Assembly (NCBI RefSeq): GCF_004519305.1
Contig: NZ_SOZA01000032.1
Span: 1-57,422 of the forward strand
Source of the DNA: Pseudomonas sp. RIT623
Lineage (GTDB): Bacteria; Pseudomonadota; Gammaproteobacteria; Pseudomonadales; Pseudomonadaceae
DNA: 57,422 nt
Direction of reading: 5' to 3'
Every line of letters starts with the position of its first letter. Positions within the stretch are counted from its first letter, which is position 1. The notes under the pieces were generated by a model. It was given only the letters and a program-made list of their open reading frames with translations. It was not told the DNA's origin and searched no databases. Shown here piece by piece: positions 7,644 to 15,036 of the stretch. The position numbers and the translations under genes are program-made.

Positions 7644-10544
7644 ATGTCCCTCTCGACCCTGCTCCAGCGTTCCAGCCTGCCTGCCCCCCTGCTTGGCGAG
7701 GCCCAGGCCCATGCCTTGTTGCGGGCGCACTACGATCTGCAAGGCAGCCTGCAGGCCTTGGGTAGCCAGCAGGACCTGAACCTGCGGGTCGACTGCGGGC
7801 AAGCGCGTTTTGTGCTCAAGGCCTGCCATGGCAGCTACGCCCAGGTGGAGCTGGAGGCCCAGCATGCGGCGCTGGAGTACCTGCGCGGGCAGGGGCTGCC
7901 GGTCCCGGCCGTGCGCCCGGCCAGCAATGGCGAGGGGCTGCTGGCGCTGGATATCGAGGGCCAGGCATTGCGGGTGCGACTGCTGGAATACCTCGACGGC
8001 GAGCCGCTGACGCGTCTGAAGCACTTGCCGTCGCGGGTGATCGCCGAGCTGGGCGCGCTGTGCGCCAAGGTCGACCTGGCGCTGGCCGGCTTCGACCACC
8101 CGGGCCTTGAGCGCACGCTGCAATGGGACCCGCGCCACGCCCAGGCATTGATCGGCCATTTGCTGCCGGCGGTGCAGGATGGCCAGCGCCGAGCCCGGGT
8201 CGAGCAGGTTGCACGTGAGGCCGCCGAACGTTTGCAACCGTTGCTCGATAAGCTGCCGATCCAGGCGGTGCACCTGGACATCACCGATGACAACGTGGTC
8301 TGGAGCCGGGACCAGGCGCGCCAGTGGCAAGTGCGGGGCGTGATCGATTTCGGCGATCTGCTGCGCACCTGGCGTATTGCCGACCTGTCGGTGACCTGCG
8401 CGGCCTTGCTGCACCATGCCGAAGGCGACCCACTACGGATCCTCCCGGCGGTCAGCGCCTACCAGGCGCTCAACCCGCTACAGGACGCCGAACTGCGGGC
8501 ATTGTGGCCGCTGGTCCTGAACCGTGCCGCGGTACTGGTGCTCAGCAGCGAGCAACAATTGGCGATCGACCCCGGCAACCAGTACATCCGCGACAACATC
8601 GACCACGAGTGGGAAATCCTCGAGACCGCCTGCGCGGTGCCTGCCGAGTTGATGGAGGTGGCGATATTGCAGGCGGCGGGGCGTGGCCCTGATGCTGTGG
8701 ATCTCAACGGTTGCGCCCGGTTGCTGCCGAGCCTGGTCGGGCACGCGGTAACCCGGGTCGACCTGGGCGTGCTCAGCCCGCATTGCGAGGCCGGCAACTG
8801 GGAGCAACCCGGCTTCGACCAGCGCCTGCTCGCGGCCCAGCCCGGCCCGGCCTGTAGCCTGCATGGCCAATACCGGTTGTCGCAAACCCATATCGACCGC
8901 CCCGAAGAACCGGCCACCTGTGCCCTGGGGGTTGAGCTCAACCTGCCGCCCGGCACCGCCTTGCAGGCCCCCGCAGCTGGAACCTGGCAGCGCAGCGGCG
9001 ATGGCCGTGGCTGCCTGCGCACGGCGCGCTGGAGCCTGTGGCTCAATGGCCTGGAAGCGGCGCCGGCCGATGGCCAGGCGTTGGCGAAGGGCCAGGCATT
9101 AGGCGCGACCTGTGGCTTCCTGAGTGTGCAGCTCTGCCTGGCGGCGGCGCTGCAACCGCCGTTCTTCACCACGCCATCGCGAGCCGCCGCCTGGCTGGCG
9201 CTATGCCCGTCGCCACGGGCGTTACTGGGCTTTGACTGCGACGCCGAGCCACTGGCCGACCCTCAGGCCCTGTTGGCACGCCGCGATGCCAGCTTCGCCC
9301 GCTCGCAGAAGCACTATTACGCCCAGCCGCCGCAGATCGAGCGCGGTTGGCGCAACTACCTGTTCGACATGCAGGGCCGCGCGTACCTGGACATGCTCAA
9401 CAACGTCGCGGTGCTGGGCCACGGCCATCCGCGCATGGTCGCCGAATCGGCGCGCCAGTGGTCGCTGCTCAACACCAACTCGCGGTTTCACTACGCGGCC
9501 ATCGCCGAGTTTGCCGAGCGCCTGCTGGAGATAGCTCCACCGGGCTTCGACCGGGTGTTCCTGGTCAACAGCGGCACCGAGGCCAACGACCTGGCGATCC
9601 GCCTGGCCTGGGCCTACAGCGGCGGGCGCGACCTGCTCAGCGTGCTGGAGGCCTACCACGGCTGGTCAGTGGCCACTGATGCGATTTCCACCTCCATCGC
9701 CGACAACCCCCAGGCCCTGGAGACCCGCCCGGACTGGGTGCACCCGGTGCAAGCGCCAAACACCTTCCGTGGCCGCTTCCGCGGGGCCGACAGCGCCGCC
9801 GACTACCTGCGCGATGTCGAGGCCAAGCTTGCCGACCTCGATGCCCGTGGCCGCCAGTTGGCCGGCATCATCTGCGAGCCGGTCTACGGCAATGCCGGAG
9901 GCATCTCGCTGCCGCCGGGCTACCTGCGCCAGGCCTATGCCCAGGTGCGCCAGCGTGGCGGCGTGTGCATCGCCGATGAGGTGCAGGTCGGTTACGGACG
10001 CCTGGGCGAGTACTTCTGGGGCTTCGAGGAGCAAGGCGTGGTGCCCGATATCATCACCATGGCCAAGGGCATGGGCAACGGCCAGCCACTGGGCGCGGTG
10101 ATCACCCGTCGGGAGATCGCCGAGGCGCTGGAGGCCGAGGGCTATTTCTTCTCGTCCGCCGGCGGCAGCCCGGTCAGTTGCCGTATCGGTATCGCGGTGC
10201 TCGATGTGATGCGTGACGAAGGCCTGTGGGACAACGCCCGGGAAGTGGGGCGCCACTTCAAGGCGCGATTGCAGGCATTGGTCGATAAATATCCGCTGGC
10301 CGGCGCGGCCCATGGGTCGGGTTTCTACCTGGGGCTGGAGCTGGTGCGTGACCGCCAGACCCTGGAGCCTGCAACCGAGGAAACCATGCTCTTGTGCGAT
10401 CGCCTGCGCGATCTGGGGATCTTCATGCAGCCGACCGGCGACCACCTGAACATTCTCAAGATCAAGCCGCCGATGTGCACCACGCGGGCGAGCGTGGACT
10501 ACTTCGTCGACAGCGTGGAGCGGATCCTCAGCGAAGGCCTGTGA
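7644..10544 (+). CDS. kinase / M23-like / class III aminotransferase fusion
   Basis: A 966-residue three-part protein. Residues about 20-340 are an aminoglycoside/homoserine-kinase-type phosphotransferase with HLDITDDNVV (about 209-218) and DFGDL (about 235). Residues about 400-520 resemble an M23 (LytM) fold (GVELNLPPGTALQAPAAGTW), but the first zinc His appears lost, so this part is probably not a peptidase. Residues about 550-966 are a class III PLP enzyme with the lysine K808 in MAKGMGNGQPLG. The aminotransferase part resembles the animal phospholyases ETNPPL and PHYKPL; a kinase fused to such a lyase suggests phosphorylating an amino alcohol and then eliminating phosphate and ammonia. 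The start follows CGAGG with 8-base spacing. The substrate is unknown. Confidence 0.85.
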   Translation: MSLSTLLQRSSLPAPLLGEAQAHALLRAHYDLQGSLQALGSQQDLNLRVDCGQARFVLKACHGSYAQVELEAQHAALEYLRGQGLPVPAVRPASNGEGLLALDIEGQALRVRLLEYLDGEPLTRLKHLPSRVIAELGALCAKVDLALAGFDHPGLERTLQWDPRHAQALIGHLLPAVQDGQRRARVEQVAREAAERLQPLLDKLPIQAVHLDITDDNVVWSRDQARQWQVRGVIDFGDLLRTWRIADLSVTCAALLHHAEGDPLRILPAVSAYQALNPLQDAELRALWPLVLNRAAVLVLSSEQQLAIDPGNQYIRDNIDHEWEILETACAVPAELMEVAILQAAGRGPDAVDLNGCARLLPSLVGHAVTRVDLGVLSPHCEAGNWEQPGFDQRLLAAQPGPACSLHGQYRLSQTHIDRPEEPATCALGVELNLPPGTALQAPAAGTWQRSGDGRGCLRTARWSLWLNGLEAAPADGQALAKGQALGATCGFLSVQLCLAAALQPPFFTTPSRAAAWLALCPSPRALLGFDCDAEPLADPQALLARRDASFARSQKHYYAQPPQIERGWRNYLFDMQGRAYLDMLNNVAVLGHGHPRMVAESARQWSLLNTNSRFHYAAIAEFAERLLEIAPPGFDRVFLVNSGTEANDLAIRLAWAYSGGRDLLSVLEAYHGWSVATDAISTSIADNPQALETRPDWVHPVQAPNTFRGRFRGADSAADYLRDVEAKLADLDARGRQLAGIICEPVYGNAGGISLPPGYLRQAYAQVRQRGGVCIADEVQVGYGRLGEYFWGFEEQGVVPDIITMAKGMGNGQPLGAVITRREIAEALEAEGYFFSSAGGSPVSCRIGIAVLDVMRDEGLWDNAREVGRHFKARLQALVDKYPLAGAAHGSGFYLGLELVRDRQTLEPATEETMLLCDRLRDLGIFMQPTGDHLNILKIKPPMCTTRASVDYFVDSVERILSEGL

Positions 10545-10606
10545 TCTTTCGTCAGCCAGTCTGTTCGATTGTTATCGACCAGGCTGGCTTTATTTCGGCA
10601 AAATAT

Positions 10607-10676
10607 TTTAAAGAAAGCGCTTTAAAGTCGATATTTATCGGTTGTAATATCGAGCAAATGCCCTGCCGCCTATACT
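10607..10676 (+). promoter_or_regulatory. palindromes and -10-like box upstream of aguA
   Basis: Three elements lie in the 200-base gap before aguA. AAAGCGCTTT (10614-10623) is a CG-centred palindrome of the kind bound by LacI-family repressors, flanked by TTTAAAG direct repeats (10607, 10621). TCGATATT (10628-10635) and AATATCGA (10646-10653) form an 8-base inverted repeat. TATACT (10671-10676) could be a -10 box, but no well-spaced -35 is evident. The gap is visibly more AT-rich than the genes on either side. Confidence 0.45.
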
Positions 10677-10744
10677 GGCGGGCCTGCACCTTATCCGCTC
10701 ACCGACCGGGCGCCCCTGGCCCCGGGCCTTCGCAGAGGTTACCC

Positions 10745-11851
10745 ATGAAGACCCTCAACTCGACCCCCCGCGCCGATGGTTTCCACATGCCCGCCGAGTG
10801 GGCCCCGCAGACCCAGGTGTGGATGGTCTGGCCGGAGCGCCCGGACAACTGGCGCCTGGGCGGCAAGCCCGCGCAGGCCGCGCATGTCACCCTGGCCAAG
10901 GCCATCGCCCGCTTCGAACCGGTGACCGTGGCGGTCTCCGCCGGGCAGTACGAGAACGCCCGGCGCCAGCTCGACCTGCCCAACATCCGTGTGGTCGAGA
11001 TCAGCAACGACGACGCCTGGGTGCGTGACACCGGCCCGACCTTCGTGATCAACGACCAAGGCGAGGTGCGTGGCGTGGACTGGGGCTTCAACGCCTGGGG
11101 TGGCTTCGACGGTGGCCTGTACGCGCCATGGAACCGCGATGAAGAACTGGCGGCCAAGGTCATGGAGATGGAGCGCGTGCAGCGCTACCACACCGAAGGC
11201 TTCGTGCTCGAGGGCGGCTCGATTCATGTCGACGGCGAAGGCACCCTGATCACCACCGAGGAATGCCTGCTCAACCGCAACCGCAACCCGCACCTGAATC
11301 GCGAGCAGATCGAGGACATCCTGCGCGAGCACCTGGCGGTGCAGACCATCGTCTGGCTGCCGGATGGCCTGTACAACGACGAGACCGACGGCCACGTCGA
11401 CAACTTCTGCTGTTACGTAAGCCCCGGCGAAGTGTTACTGGCCTGGACCGATGATCCCCAGGACCCCAACTATGCGCGCTGCCACGCCGCCTATGACGTG
11501 CTGAAAAACAGCCGCGACGCCAAGGGCCGCGAATTCGTGGTGCACAAGATGCCGATTCCCGGCCCGCTGTTCGCCACGGCCGAAGAATGCGCCGGTGTCG
11601 ACCAGGTGGTCGGCAGCCAGGAGCGCGACCCGTCGGTGCGCCTGGCCGGTTCCTACGTGAACTTCCTGATCGTCAACGGCGGCATCATCGCCCCGAGCTT
11701 CGATGACCCGGCCGATGCCCAGGCCAGAGCGATCCTGGCCAAGGTGTTCCCGGACCACGAAGTGGTGATGATCCCAGGGCGCGAACTGCTGCTCGGTGGC
11801 GGCAATATCCACTGCCTCACCCAGCAGCAACCGGCACCGTTCAAGCGCTGA
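10745..11851 (+). CDS. aguA: agmatine deiminase
   Basis: AguA converts agmatine to N-carbamoylputrescine and ammonia in the arginine decarboxylase route to putrescine; it is cytoplasmic. The 368 residues equal the usual Pseudomonas length. The catalytic Cys is C357 in GGGNIHCLTQQQP. Other family segments are NDDAWVRDTGPTF and ETDGHVDN, which carry the guanidine-binding acids and catalytic His. The partner aguB (N-carbamoylputrescine amidohydrolase) is not in the window, so the pathway is split here. A clear terminator follows the gene. Confidence 0.97.
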   Translation: MKTLNSTPRADGFHMPAEWAPQTQVWMVWPERPDNWRLGGKPAQAAHVTLAKAIARFEPVTVAVSAGQYENARRQLDLPNIRVVEISNDDAWVRDTGPTFVINDQGEVRGVDWGFNAWGGFDGGLYAPWNRDEELAAKVMEMERVQRYHTEGFVLEGGSIHVDGEGTLITTEECLLNRNRNPHLNREQIEDILREHLAVQTIVWLPDGLYNDETDGHVDNFCCYVSPGEVLLAWTDDPQDPNYARCHAAYDVLKNSRDAKGREFVVHKMPIPGPLFATAEECAGVDQVVGSQERDPSVRLAGSYVNFLIVNGGIIAPSFDDPADAQARAILAKVFPDHEVVMIPGRELLLGGGNIHCLTQQQPAPFKR

Positions 11852-11869
11852 TCTGCCTGGTGGCAAAGA

Positions 11870-11893
11870 GCCCGTCCGTCGACGGGCTTTTTT
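11870..11893 (+). terminator. Rho-independent terminator of aguA
   Basis: The stem GCCCGTC / GACGGGC (11870-11876, 11881-11887) with a CGTC loop is followed by a run of six T, 19 bases after the aguA stop. Confidence 0.9.
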
Positions 11894-12035
11894 GTGGGCG
11901 ACGACCGCTGGCGGGGTTAATGGCATAGCTTTTGTATTGGCTTTCCCCTGTGTTTCAGGAAGAGGAGAGGCACACCTTTCTGTCACAAACCTTACGTAAG
12001 TTAGCCGCTCACGGCCCCAGGGAGTGCGTGTTGAA

Positions 12036-12233
12036 ATGAATGCAGCAAGTGAGTCGGCTTTGCGCCCACTGGCAGTGAATCACCGGTCGCTGAAGATGTT
12101 GGCGCAGTGGTTGAAACACCATGGAAGCAACCGGGTCAGGACGACCGACCCACGACGCCTGCTGGACGGGCGATATCCACAGGGCCTGATCAGCGACGCC
12201 GAGTTTGAAGCTCTGCTGGCTGTCTGGCACTGA
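12036..12233 (+). CDS. small hypothetical protein, 65 residues
   Basis: An open frame of 65 residues, not recognised. It is basic in the middle (KHHGSNRVRTTDPRRLLDGRYPQG) and has no signal peptide or membrane helix. The ATG at 12036 has a weak AGGGAG 12 bases upstream; an in-frame GTG at 12024 is an alternative. It ends 27 bases before a good terminator (12261-12290), which supports a real transcript. The 140 bases upstream hold the palindrome CTTACGTAAG (11991-12000) and no clear promoter. It could be a small conserved Pseudomonas protein or chance. Confidence 0.5.
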   Translation: MNAASESALRPLAVNHRSLKMLAQWLKHHGSNRVRTTDPRRLLDGRYPQGLISDAEFEALLAVWH

Positions 12234-12260
12234 CCGGGAAGGATCCCGTTGCAATAAAAA

Positions 12261-12290
12261 ACGCCACCGCGCGAGCGGTGGCGTTTTCGT
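12261..12290. terminator. bidirectional Rho-independent terminator
   Basis: The stem ACGCCACCGC / GCGGTGGCGT (12261-12270, 12275-12284) is closed by GCGA. It is flanked by an A run on the left (12255-12260) and a T run on the right, so it can serve the small ORF (+) and the TonB receptor gene (-). Confidence 0.9.
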
Positions 12291-12298
12291 TTCTAGGC

Positions 12299-12345
12299 TG
12301 AGGTCCGCGTCCCGGTGACCAGCAGGCTGCGCAATCCGTCAGCCG
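12299..12345 (-). pseudogene. possible remnant of a second TonB receptor 3' end
   Basis: Read leftward, this stretch encodes DGLRSLLVTGTRTSA and then a stop, closely echoing the real C-terminus of the adjacent receptor, DPRSLVVTGSYTF. The DNA core 12312-12331 matches receptor positions 12395-12414 with two or three mismatches. It may be what is left of a tandem duplicate or of a replaced receptor. The match is short, so chance cannot be excluded. Confidence 0.35.
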
Positions 12346-12379
12346 CTGGGGGCCGCTGCTACAGGTTGGGTTGGGCCGA

Positions 12380-14470
12380 TCAGAAGGTGTAGCTGCCGGT
12401 GACCACCAGGCTACGCGGGTCGCCAAACTGGATCTGCGAACCGCTGGTAGCCGAGCTGTAGTAGGTCTTGTCGGTGATGTTGCTCAGCGCCGCGCGTACA
12501 TCCCAGTCATGGGTGCGGTAGCCAGCCAGGGCATCCCAGCGGCCATAGCCTGGCAGCACGATGCTGTTGGCGTTGTCGGCGTAGCGGTCGCCGACCAAGG
12601 TCAGGCCGGTCTCGGCGTACCAGCCCAGCTCCGGCTTCCAGGTCACGAACAGACTGGCGTTGCGCTTGGCCACATCGTTGATGCGGTTGCCCTCCTGGCC
12701 GTTGTTGTCCTTGACGATGGTGGCATCCTGCAGGCCGATACCGCCTCGTACGTACCAGTTGCCAACCACATTGCCAGTGGCGGTCAGCTCGATGCCGCGC
12801 GAGCGCTGCAGGCCGCTCAGCAGAATGATTTCCGGGTTCTGCGGGTCGCGGGTACGGCGGTTGTACAGTTCCAGTTCGTAGACGGCGAGGGTGGTGCTCA
12901 GGCGCTCATCGAACCACTCGCTCTTGACCCCAACCTCTTTCTGCCGGGTGAGCTCCGGATCGGTCTGGTTGGTATTGCCGGCAGCGCCAGGGGTGATGCC
13001 GATCAGGCCACCACCGACCGGGGAATAGCTCTTGCTCCAGGAGGCATAGAAGGAGTGATCGCGCCAAGGCGTATAGATCACACCCACCCGTGGGCTGAAG
13101 CTAGTGTCCTTCTGTGTCTCGGCAATACCGCGCATCTTGTTGGTGGTTTCCACCTCGAAGCGGTCGAAGCGCCCGCCCAGCAGTACTTGCCACTGATCGT
13201 TCAGGCGGATCTGGTCCTGCAGGTACAAACCGGTGCTGTCGACATCGGTGACGTTGTTGCTGAACAGCTTCATCGTCCCGTTGTGTTGATTGCGCGCGGT
13301 GGATCCGCTGATCGGCGCGCCAGGCACACCGACGCCCTGGTCGAGGCGCGAATGGCGACGTTGTTCGCCGACCTCCAGGCCCACCAGCAGGGTGTGCTCC
13401 AGACCGTAGGTCTGCACATGCCCTTCGAGCTCCACGGTGTTGTAGATATTGCGCGTGCTCAGGTCCTGCAACCAGCGCTGGCGCCCGACCATGCCGGTCG
13501 AGGGGGTGTAGCCGGTGAGGTAGGTATTGTCGAAATCGCTCTCCAGCTTGAACAGGCTGAAGGTGTGGCGCAGTTGCCACTGGTCGTTGAGGTCGTAGTT
13601 CAGGCGCGAGCGCAGCGATTGCGCGCGGTCGTCGATGTAGTCGCGCTGGGTATCACCGTAGGTGGTCTTGCGGCTGACGTCGGCCGGGCGCCCGGTCAGC
13701 GGGTTGCCTGGGATGCCACGGTCCGGGGTGCGGTTGTAGCGGCTGTACTCGTATTGCACCAGCCAGTTCAGGTCGGGGTTCAGCTGCCAGCTCATGGACG
13801 GCGCGAACAACTGGCGGTGGTTGCCGTCGATGCCGTCGCGGAAGCTGTTCTTGTCCTCGTTGCCCAGGTTCAGGCGCAGGCTCAGGGTGTCGCTGGGGTC
13901 GGCGCTGAGGTCGGCGTACAGGCTACGCAGGTCCTGGCTGCCACCTTGGGCCTCGACGGTCGAGCGGCGGCCATGTTCCGGGGCCTTGCTCACCCGGTTG
14001 ACGATGCCGCCCTGGCTGCCGCGGCCATACAGCACCGCCGCCGGGCCCTTGAGCACCTCGACTCGTTCGATGTTGTGCAGGTCGCGGGTGTACTGGCTAT
14101 CGTCGCGCACGCCGTCCAGGTAGAAGTCGTTGCTGGCGTCGAAGCCGCGGATGCGCAGGCTGTCGAAGCGGGTGTCGGCGCTGCTGCTGACGTTGGGGAT
14201 GCCCTCGAGCGCCTTGCCCAGGTTGCTGCTGCCGTAGTCCAGCACGTTGCGCGTCTTCACCGAGTCGATGGCCTGGGGCACGTAGCGTGCCGGGGTCGAG
14301 GTACGGGTCGCGGTGGTCACTTCGCGCACGCGTGGGTTGTCTTCCTCGCGGGTGCTGTCGGCGGTGACCGCGGTTTCCGGCAGGGTCGTGGTGGCGGCGT
14401 TGGCCAGGCCGGCGCTGCACAGCAGCGACAGGCCCAGGGTCAGGGGCGAAAGGCGGCAAGGGGCAAGCAT
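12380..14470 (-). CDS. TonB-dependent catecholate siderophore receptor, Fiu-like
   Basis: An outer-membrane ferric-siderophore transporter of 696 residues. The signal peptide ends near LANAA (about residue 25). The plug follows (about 50-170) with SLRIRGFDASNDFYLDGVRDD and the conserved VEVLKGPAAVLYGRGSQGG; the rest is the 22-strand barrel, ending in the correct aromatic terminus VTGSYTF. The plug resembles Fiu/CirA-type catecholate receptors. No sigma-regulator signalling extension is present at the N-terminus, so surface signalling is unlikely. Control is probably by Fur: a 12-of-19 Fur-like box lies 42 bases upstream. The ligand is not known. Confidence 0.92.
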   Translation of the reverse strand: MLAPCRLSPLTLGLSLLCSAGLANAATTTLPETAVTADSTREEDNPRVREVTTATRTSTPARYVPQAIDSVKTRNVLDYGSSNLGKALEGIPNVSSSADTRFDSLRIRGFDASNDFYLDGVRDDSQYTRDLHNIERVEVLKGPAAVLYGRGSQGGIVNRVSKAPEHGRRSTVEAQGGSQDLRSLYADLSADPSDTLSLRLNLGNEDKNSFRDGIDGNHRQLFAPSMSWQLNPDLNWLVQYEYSRYNRTPDRGIPGNPLTGRPADVSRKTTYGDTQRDYIDDRAQSLRSRLNYDLNDQWQLRHTFSLFKLESDFDNTYLTGYTPSTGMVGRQRWLQDLSTRNIYNTVELEGHVQTYGLEHTLLVGLEVGEQRRHSRLDQGVGVPGAPISGSTARNQHNGTMKLFSNNVTDVDSTGLYLQDQIRLNDQWQVLLGGRFDRFEVETTNKMRGIAETQKDTSFSPRVGVIYTPWRDHSFYASWSKSYSPVGGGLIGITPGAAGNTNQTDPELTRQKEVGVKSEWFDERLSTTLAVYELELYNRRTRDPQNPEIILLSGLQRSRGIELTATGNVVGNWYVRGGIGLQDATIVKDNNGQEGNRINDVAKRNASLFVTWKPELGWYAETGLTLVGDRYADNANSIVLPGYGRWDALAGYRTHDWDVRAALSNITDKTYYSSATSGSQIQFGDPRSLVVTGSYTF

Positions 14471-14511
14471 TACGGGCGTCCGGGTTGGCTAGTGAGAAAT
14501 TGGGCGCGAAT

Positions 14512-14530
14512 GGTAATGCTTGCTATTTGC
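14512..14530 (-). promoter_or_regulatory. Fur-like box upstream of the TonB receptor
   Basis: Read on the receptor strand the site is GCAAATAGCAAGCATTACC, which agrees with the classical 19-base Fur consensus at 12 positions. It starts 42 bases upstream of the receptor ATG, the usual place for iron repression. Confidence 0.55.
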
Positions 14531-14615
14531 TATTGCTCGCCTATTCGTAAAGGCTTGTCTTTACATATGTATCAGTTTGTAACATTCGTTCGGGTGGTTT
14601 TTGCGAATTCTCCTA

Positions 14616-14684
14616 TTCGCCTGCAAGTCCGGCTCCTACGCCGTGATGCATGCTTTTTGTAGGCGCTGGCCTTGCCAGCGAAGG
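14616..14684. repeat. degenerate REP inverted repeat
   Basis: The left arm TTCGCCTGCAAGTCCGGCTC with CTAC and the right arm GTAGGCGCTGGCCTTGCCAG with CGAA are recognisably REP-like but carry several mismatches, so this is an older copy than those at 3676 or 27683. Confidence 0.7.
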
Positions 14685-14836
14685 GGTCAACGTCGCGCGA
14701 TCCATATGACAGTTGTGCGTTTGTCGCCGGCTTTGCACAAAAGAGACAAATTTGCGCTGACCCACGGCAGATATGCATGGAAATGCACCAGCGCCGACCT
14801 GGTTTTTGGTTATATCAACCTGCATTTCACGATTTT

Positions 14837-14866
14837 TTGACATGTATAAGCAGGCAAGGCTAGGAT
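14837..14866 (+). promoter_or_regulatory. sigma-70 promoter candidate for the porin
   Basis: TTGACA (14837-14842), an 18-base spacer and TAGGAT (14861-14866) fit a sigma-70 promoter. Transcription would begin near 14873, leaving a leader of about 160 bases before the porin ATG. Confidence 0.5.
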
Positions 14867-14909
14867 TCGGCGTCTACGCCTGCTGGCCATGACTTGGCCA
14901 TGCGGCTGC

Positions 14910-14939
14910 AAGGCCCGTTGCAGACCATCGACGGGCCTT
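14910..14939 (+). promoter_or_regulatory. hairpin in the porin leader
   Basis: AAGGCCCGT (14910-14918) pairs exactly with ACGGGCCTT (14931-14939) around a 12-base loop. No T run follows, so it is more likely a leader structure than a terminator. Confidence 0.4.
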
Positions 14940-15036
14940 CCGGCTTGGATCCGCATAGCGTCGAACCTACGAAGGGGCGTTGGTTCCTGGCGTTCTAATG
15001 CAGAGCGTTTTTGAATACTTAATAAGGAAAATAAAC

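Larger units (their letters stand above)
14471..15036. other. 566-base gap with Fur-like box, REP hairpin and porin leader
   Basis: The divergent gap between the TonB receptor and the porin contains, left to right, the Fur-like box (14512-14530), AT-rich promoter sequence, a degenerate REP (14616-14684), a porin promoter candidate (14837-14866) and a leader hairpin (14910-14939). Short open frames cross it on both strands, but none has a ribosome site or a recognisable product. Confidence 0.6.

Noticed and set aside
9000..9120. Active M23 metallopeptidase domain within the aminotransferase fusion
   Set aside because: The fold-like sequence is present, but the HxxxD and HxH zinc ligands are not seen in their places.
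12190..12426. A 78-residue minus-strand ORF between the small ORF and the TonB receptor gene
   Set aside because: It crosses the strong terminator and both gene ends and has no ribosome site or family resemblance.
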